From Helichrysum umbraculigerum (lineage: Eukaryota; Streptophyta; Magnoliopsida; Asterales; Asteraceae), in NCBI GenBank assembly GCA_949592205.1, contig CATIUR010000001.1, forward strand, positions 1,936,001 through 2,000,000: a DNA stretch of 64,000 nt. The letters are read 5' to 3'. The notes below the pieces were generated by a model, which saw nothing but the letters and a program-made list of their open reading frames with translations, ran no database searches and was not told the DNA's origin. Made by a program: the position numbers and the translations under genes. Shown one piece after another: positions 59,101 to 64,000 of this stretch. Position 1 is the stretch's first letter. Every line of letters begins with the position of its first letter.

Positions 59101-59987
59101 CAAAGAAATTTTAGTAGTGACACTGGCAAGGCAATCAGGAAAGAATGGTCGGACAAAAGCATGTAGTGTATGAAAGGATAAGGTTTCGAGATGGATAGAT
59201 GTTGCGTGCCTTGTGATGAAAAACTGCTTTCTTTCGAGGTGTGTTGAAGTCATCATCACCATAAGATTCTAAGCTGAGAAGTAAGGAATCATCAGGTGTT
59301 AGAAAGAATTCTGAGCAGAGATCAACGGCATACAGAGACTTGTCACTCAGATGCCTGGCAATGCTTTGAAACCATGAAGGGGATTGATTAGTAGTACTAG
59401 TAGATGGTTGTTTGAATCCATTTTTTTTAATACTTGATACAAACTTTTCTACATTGAATTGACCAAGCACCGTTCCAAACCTGCAATTTATTTATAGTCA
59501 ATAAAAATAGGGGAACACCAACAACAACACTACCCAATCCCGCCCTCGGCAGTGGATAAAAATAGGGGAACACCAACAACAACACTACCTAATCCCGCCG
59601 AGTGCGAGGTATAAAAATAGGGGAACCCTAACCTTAATGTATCATGAATGTAATGTAGTGTGTAAATAAAACGGAGAAAAGAGAGAATGAAGGAACCAAC
59701 CAGCGATCAAGGGAGAAAGTAGGTAACGAGAGAACGCGTTGAAGCGAGAAGCATCCATTACCATGGGGATGAATTGAGGAGTAGGATGGGATAAAGGGCA
59801 TAAACATGAAACGTTGGAAGAAGTCAGCCTGTTTGGGTCTTGATAGACGGATACCTCTGGATAATCCCAACACCGATGGGATTGGGTCACCGGGTACGGG
59901 TCGAGCCACACCGTTGAGAGTTGCAGGAGTGGAGACATCCAAGTCCCATGACCCATCGCCATCCCTCACCCATCGCAACTTCCTCAT
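56153..59987 (-). CDS. TGD4: TGD4, chloroplast outer-envelope lipid import protein, 5 exons
   Basis: TGD4 (trigalactosyldiacylglycerol 4) sits in the chloroplast outer envelope, binds phosphatidic acid and helps move ER lipids into the plastid for galactolipid synthesis, feeding the TGD1/2/3 transporter. Exons, 5' to 3': 59987-59701, 59480-59210, 58758-58401, 56985-56642, 56350-56153; the sum is 1458 nt, 485 codons, close to the Arabidopsis protein. Diagnostic segments in order: GLSRGIRLSRPKQ near the N-terminus; VLGQFNVEKFVSS at the first junction; HHNLTLEAASPGLFVDKDGT; KMVQPYDIFLSNPHISASGI; FQALLDFPSGSTFVSGA; and the C-terminal YALQVLGSAKAVAWYSP. There is no cleavable transit peptide, as expected for an outer-envelope beta-barrel. 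Intron 2 starts with GC instead of GT (AAG|GCACGC); the frame across it supports the call. Confidence 0.95.
57573..57694. repeat. 61-bp tandem duplication in TGD4 intron 3
   Basis: Two adjacent copies, 57573-57633 and 57634-57694, start CAATTGGA(G/C)CATATCAACC and end TTTCTTTGGGTAT. They differ at about five positions. Confidence 0.85.
58106..58347. mobile_element. hAT-like MITE in TGD4 intron 3
   Basis: The left end CTAGGGGGTGTTTGGATTAG and right end complement CTAAGGGTTGTATGGGTTGG form imperfect TIRs. The interior repeats AATAAGC and CAAACAGCTTTTGGC words. No TSD found. It contributes to the 1.4-kb intron. Confidence 0.55.
59495..59625. repeat. Tandem AATAGGGGAACACCAACAAC repeat in TGD4 intron 1
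   Basis: Two full units of about 60 bp and a partial third contain AATAGGGGAACACCAACAAC followed by ACTACC(C/T)AATCCCGCC. The CAACAACA...AATCCCGCC text recalls a common plant SINE or MULE tail. Confidence 0.7.
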
Positions 59988-61665
59988 TATTCACTTTCTC
60001 AAAACCCTAGGTTTTTTAGAAACTGATTCCCATTCCACAATGCTATGCTATGCTATGATAGTGAAACCCGTTTGTGAGTGATTACTGGACTGCCAACCAA
60101 ACAACAGTCACTTAAATCTCTAAGAACATTACAACATCAATCGTTAACGACAAAATCGGTAGAAAGAATTACTGTATTAGATAGGGTTTAGGCATATAGA
60201 AGGTGCATCTCACGTGTCCTTAATTTTTTTTTTTTTCTAGCCTCTTATTCACACAGAGCGTGCTATCTAATTCAGTCACACAGATCTTATGGATCACACC
60301 ATTTTCAATATATTTATGGAGAGTGATAAGTATAACATGAATTTTGTTTTATACAACATAATTGTGCATTATAGATTTGTACTCTATGCATAAATATAAA
60401 TATTTGGTGTATGTATCAACGCTCGATGATCGTATATAGATGCATATACATTGAATTACTATTGTATGTTGTTCTTTCTGTCGATCGATGAACTTTCCCA
60501 ACATAGCCAATTTGTTGTTCTGCCTACATTATCTAAAAGGAGACACTTTATTCTGGTTATAGCATTTACTTATCACGTCACAAATTCCTCTTGTAACTGC
60601 ATGCAATTTTGAGTTTCTAATAAGATAAATGCAGTCATAACCTAACCAGTTCCTCACTCAAACACGACATATATTTGTATGTTTAATGTTTGTATATATA
60701 TTTTTCTTTTTCTTTTTTTTTTTAAAAAAAGGCAGACATGTTAAATTAATTAATAATAATAAACTAGCAAAATGCTAGGAATTACAAATAAAATGACCAT
60801 CATAAACCTCGACGACAACCCTACACCTTAAAATCTAAATAAAACAACCCTACATAAAAATGACCATACACCTTGATTCTAAACTATACGACCACGCCTT
60901 GATCGACCATTGATGTTTGATATTTGTCTTCAACTTTTTTGTCCAACTTCAGCAACTATTATTGGAAAGAACTTGCAAGATCTTCATCTTCTCTTGTAGT
61001 AGTAGATTAGAAGTGGGATATTTCTTTCTTTTAACTATTGTATGATATCATGTGCTTGGCCCATTAGTTGACACATTTTGGACCAGCTGATTGTTAGTTC
61101 CTTCACAGTTATCTCCGCCCCCTGCTTCACTCACGTAATGATTCTGTTTTCATCAACTGATTTTAAGAAGGTGAATCTTTTGTGGATATTATTACTCAAA
61201 ACCTCTCTTGAATGGTTGATGTTGCAAATGGTTTTATATTTTATAATGAAAACCTATGTTGATGTTGTTGCAGACAAGTTGTCATGAGCAGTGGACTTTG
61301 TGTTGATTAAGATTTCCAGAGCCAAATTTGATCATCATTTTCCTAGTAGCATATTTGATTGACCGCGGGGCATATCTCAAGACTAATTATCGATCTCTTA
61401 TATAGTACTGGTATCCCACAAACACAAAGATATCGATTTCACTGATGAACACCGAGAAGGGCTTGATCAAAAACATCTCAATCTTATTACTCATTCACAT
61501 TCATATCTACTCTTTTGATCACCCCCTTCATTTCCTGAATTGCCATAACTATAATCAGTATATTGTTGTAATTTCCTTAGCTGTACATGGGTTTAATTTT
61601 TGTTGTGCATGATTTTAAAGTTTTTAACCATACAAAGCAACTAACCAACACACATTGCAGCTGCT
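59988..61665. other. Intergenic between TGD4 and the FRS gene
   Basis: The first 100 bases would be the TGD4 leader. The stretch at about 60715-60800 (GGCAGACATG, then AAACTAGCAAAATGCTAGGA) looks like the 3' end of a LINE or SINE read in reverse. No gene recognised elsewhere. Confidence 0.4.
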
Positions 61666-63450
61666 TTATTCTTTCAAGCTTAGCCTTGCATTCTGCACTT
61701 CAACCGAAAGCTTCAACTTTTGCTCCTCCATATCTCTCAAAACTGCCAGTAGATTTGCACGATACACTTCACATCGTTGATTTGTATTGTCTAATTCAGT
61801 AGTCAATTCTTGAATTTTCTTTTCCTTTTTACCCTGAAAGAGCACATACATAACAACTTCAGCCTAACCAAAAAAAAAAAAAAAAAAACAGCGTACAAGA
61901 GTAATGTTTTGTTTTGTTTTTTTGACAATGATTAAAAGACAAACTGCTAAAAAACGGTAGCATTATTCACAAAATTTGGCATTTCAATCAAGCTATATCA
62001 GAAATGAACGTAGGTATGGTTGGTTACCCTGGTAGATTGATATGGTGCTTGTTGATTTCCTTTATCTAAATGGGTCCCTTGATTCCCTCCCTGGTGGTTA
62101 AGTCTGAGATTTTGTTTCTTTGAGGCAGCAACTTTGTTTGCAACCACTTGCAGAGCATCCCGTGCTGCATTGTAGGCATGTATAGACTTTGCCCCTTCTT
62201 CTACAAATTTGATGGCTTCATGTCTTAGATTGTTATAGCGCACAGTCAGAGAGTCGCTTGGTATCTCTGGAACATATTCTCGCTTGGCATCCCTTGTCCA
62301 CCTCTTCAAAATATATTGAGATGGAAGTGTAAGAACATTTTTTGCTCTAAAAACTGATAAGGCATGTCGACATATAATGCCTGAAAACTCAAACAAATGG
62401 CAGCTACAAATAGCTTTCATCTCAAACGGATTGAACCTAACAATATGTGCTTTCTGCTCGTCCCCAAATTTGGCCACCCGATACGTTGTGACAGCCCCAT
62501 TTTCTTCAACTTTAGTTGCTGGGTTGGCAAGGGTCTCCACTAGCTCCTCCTGAAATTTAATAAATGCTCTTCTAGTGTACAGACTGGCAGCTTGTTTTTC
62601 CATGGGAGAAGGCGTTTTTAGAAGTGGCATAGTGCTACTAGTCTCAAAATCTTCCTTGAGTTCCATCTCATGCCAGCTTGTTACAGCAGTCTCATATTGT
62701 TTAACTAGTGAATGTATTGACGTAGTTGCATTCACATAACCATGGAAGAACAGGTTTGGAGTTTCGTCATATAATTCTCCAAAAAAAGAGTCTTGCATGT
62801 AAACCGGAACCCACTGATGACGTGCATTGTAGATTGAGCGAAGCCATTCATTGTCCATTAGGGAGTATTTCTCAACAAGAGCTTGCCAACAAATTTCAAA
62901 CTCATCGGAAGTCTCTGTATCATGAATGCACTTAGCAAACTCATTATCAAACGTAGGATGTGTTTGAGCCAATTTCTCATGTGTTTGTCTAAAAATGCTC
63001 CATTTACAGAAACGATGATGGGTTTGAGGCAAAACCTGTGCAACAGCCATCTGAATATGATGATCGGGTTCGGTTGTAATAGAGACAGGGTAGTTTCCAG
63101 ACATGGCATGGAGCCAATTTTGGAGGAGCCAAACATAGGCAGACTCAGAATTAAGCAATCCACAACCAAATAAAACTGGTTGATGATGGTGATTAATCCC
63201 AGTGATGGAGACCAAAGGTACTCTATAATCATATGAGGAGGTGTCGAGTCTAATGGTATCACCAAAATAATTATAATTCATTCTGAAACTTGAATCAGCC
63301 CAAAAGATATTATTACCATCAATTGCATAAAAGAAACTGGGATTCAGTGATTGCATGCGCTTCAGATAATCAATAAGATGCTGCTGATCATCATGGCTCA
63401 TTTGTCTGCTGCCAATGTTCATCTCTTTCGTCCTTTCTTTCTTGTAATCC
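61666..63450 (-). CDS. FAR1-related sequence (FRS) protein, 3' part, 5' end outside window
   Basis: FRS proteins are transcription factors domesticated from MULE transposases, acting in light and stress signalling. Two exons are seen: 63450-62028 (acceptor CTAGGCAG uncertain; first Met in frame at 63422) and 61833-61666. They are joined at donor AGG|GTAACC and acceptor TTTCAG|GGT in frame. In order: MULE transposase core (SLNPSFFYAI, FWADSSFRMNYNYFGD, INHHHQPVLFGCGLL, HRFCKWSIFRQ), a PSPMEKQAASLYTRRAF segment, the SWIM zinc finger CSC...FEFSGIICRHALSVF, then RWTRDAKREY. The last exon is a coiled coil (KKEKKIQELTTELDNTNQRC) ending LSLKE. The FAR1 DNA-binding domain is not found and would lie beyond 64000. 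The transposase core departs from the family: LDTSSYDYRVPL replaces the FDTTY region, and part of the SMNSYFDGYV-type segment is missing. This may be a fast-evolving or decaying paralog. Confidence 0.8.
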
Positions 63451-63574
63451 CTGCCTAGATGTAAACTTAGCCTGGATTAACACACAATTAAGTTACCCTT
63501 TAAATTAAAATTAAGATAAAATTGATGACTAGATTAACTTTATCAGTTTCTTTCTCCAAATAAGCTTTTCCTTA

Positions 63575-63757
63575 GCCACTGCCGTGTACCTGAGCTGGTT
63601 ATGGGTGATGGCATCTTTGCCACAAATAGGACAAGGTCACGAGTTCGAGCCCGGACACATAGCCACAAATGCTGAGTGAGTCAAGTATGCCCCACATTAT
63701 GAATAGGCAGCCGACTGTGAGTCGACCGAGTTGCTGGTTATCAACATTTTGCCACAA
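63575..63757 (+). mobile_element. tRNA-derived SINE with 16-17 bp TSD
   Basis: Box A-like ACCTGAGCTGGTT (63588-63600) and box B GAGTTCGAGCCC (63641-63652) mark a tRNA-type promoter. The body is flanked by AAATAAGCTTTTCCTTA (63558-63574) and AAATAAGCTTTCCTTA (63758-63773), a long TSD differing by one T. It lacks a long A tail. It lies in the presumed intron upstream of the last large FRS exons. Confidence 0.78.
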
Positions 63758-63773
63758 AAATAAGCTTTCCTTA

Positions 63774-64000
63774 TGTGTGTATATTATATAGTAGTCATCG
63801 CTTAGGTTGAGTATTAATTAATTAATAATATAAAATATGCCTCCCTCCCTCTGTAGGGTTCCAGATTTTGTACCAACAAATTATGAATATATCAAAAAAT
63901 AAAATAGATAAATAAGTTTGCAAAATCAGAATCAAATTATTATAATTTTAATTACCTAGTGAGCTGAACTTGAACCAGATACTTGTAAACGGGTACAAAG
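63774..64000. other. Window edge, presumed FRS intron or upstream exon
   Basis: A donor-like CTAG|GTAATT on the minus strand at about 63955 could end an upstream exon of the FRS gene reaching past 64000, but I cannot recognise FAR1-domain residues in the few codons visible. Confidence 0.25.

Noticed and set aside
63641..63652. Box B GAGTTCGAGCCC as a tRNA gene
   Set aside because: It is within a SINE with a long TSD; no acceptor stem.

Overview
The window is nuclear DNA of a higher plant. It has intron-rich genes with GT-AG splice sites, plant-specific gene families (TGD4, FAR1-related) and a dense load of plant mobile elements. The long-LTR chromovirus type and the retroelement flavour suggest a eudicot, possibly Asteraceae; the species is inference and cannot be fixed from this sequence alone.

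Layout. 1-7.5 kb: a PB1-like MULE-type ORF fragment (minus), simple and palindromic repeats, two tRNA-derived SINE copies, a solo LTR of about 2.3 kb with a perfect TSD (2984-5284), and a small 9-bp-TSD MITE. 7.5-20.5 kb: a Tekay-type Ty3/gypsy element with chromodomain, two LTRs and TSD ATATA. Its gag-pol frame has two in-frame stops, and a second solo LTR (TSD ATTAT) sits inside its 5' LTR. 20.5-26.2 kb: two MULE-type non-autonomous elements with 9-bp TSDs, another MITE and a possible Helitron remnant. 26.3-40.8 kb: a minus-strand gag-only LTR element (TSD CTATG). Its 5' LTR is split by a plus-strand non-coding LTR element with 2.8-kb LTRs around only 0.8 kb of interior (TSD CACCT). 41.4-45.6 kb: a hAT element (TSD ACACAGAG) whose transposase breaks off in the dimerization domain and is followed by retroelement ORF1-like sequence.

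45.6-64 kb is the genic part. RRP12 (plus, 18 coding exons, 1285 codons) encodes a ribosome-biogenesis factor. It faces TGD4 (minus, 5 exons, 485 codons), a chloroplast lipid-import protein, tail to tail. Next comes a FAR1-related (FRS) gene on the minus strand that runs off the window. Possible exons of an unrecognised minus-strand gene lie between RRP12 and TGD4. The three recognised genes act in unrelated processes; nothing suggests a cluster.

The most interesting signal is architectural. Several unrelated-looking long LTRs each carry a cluster of short words of their own, mostly self-complementary (TGCGACGTCGCA, GAAGCCGCCGGCTTC, ACCCGCCGGGTA, GATTCCTGGGGAATC). Both nested retroelement insertions in the window landed inside such arrays. 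All boundaries, splice sites and TSDs were read by eye; family names rest on remembered motifs, not on a search.
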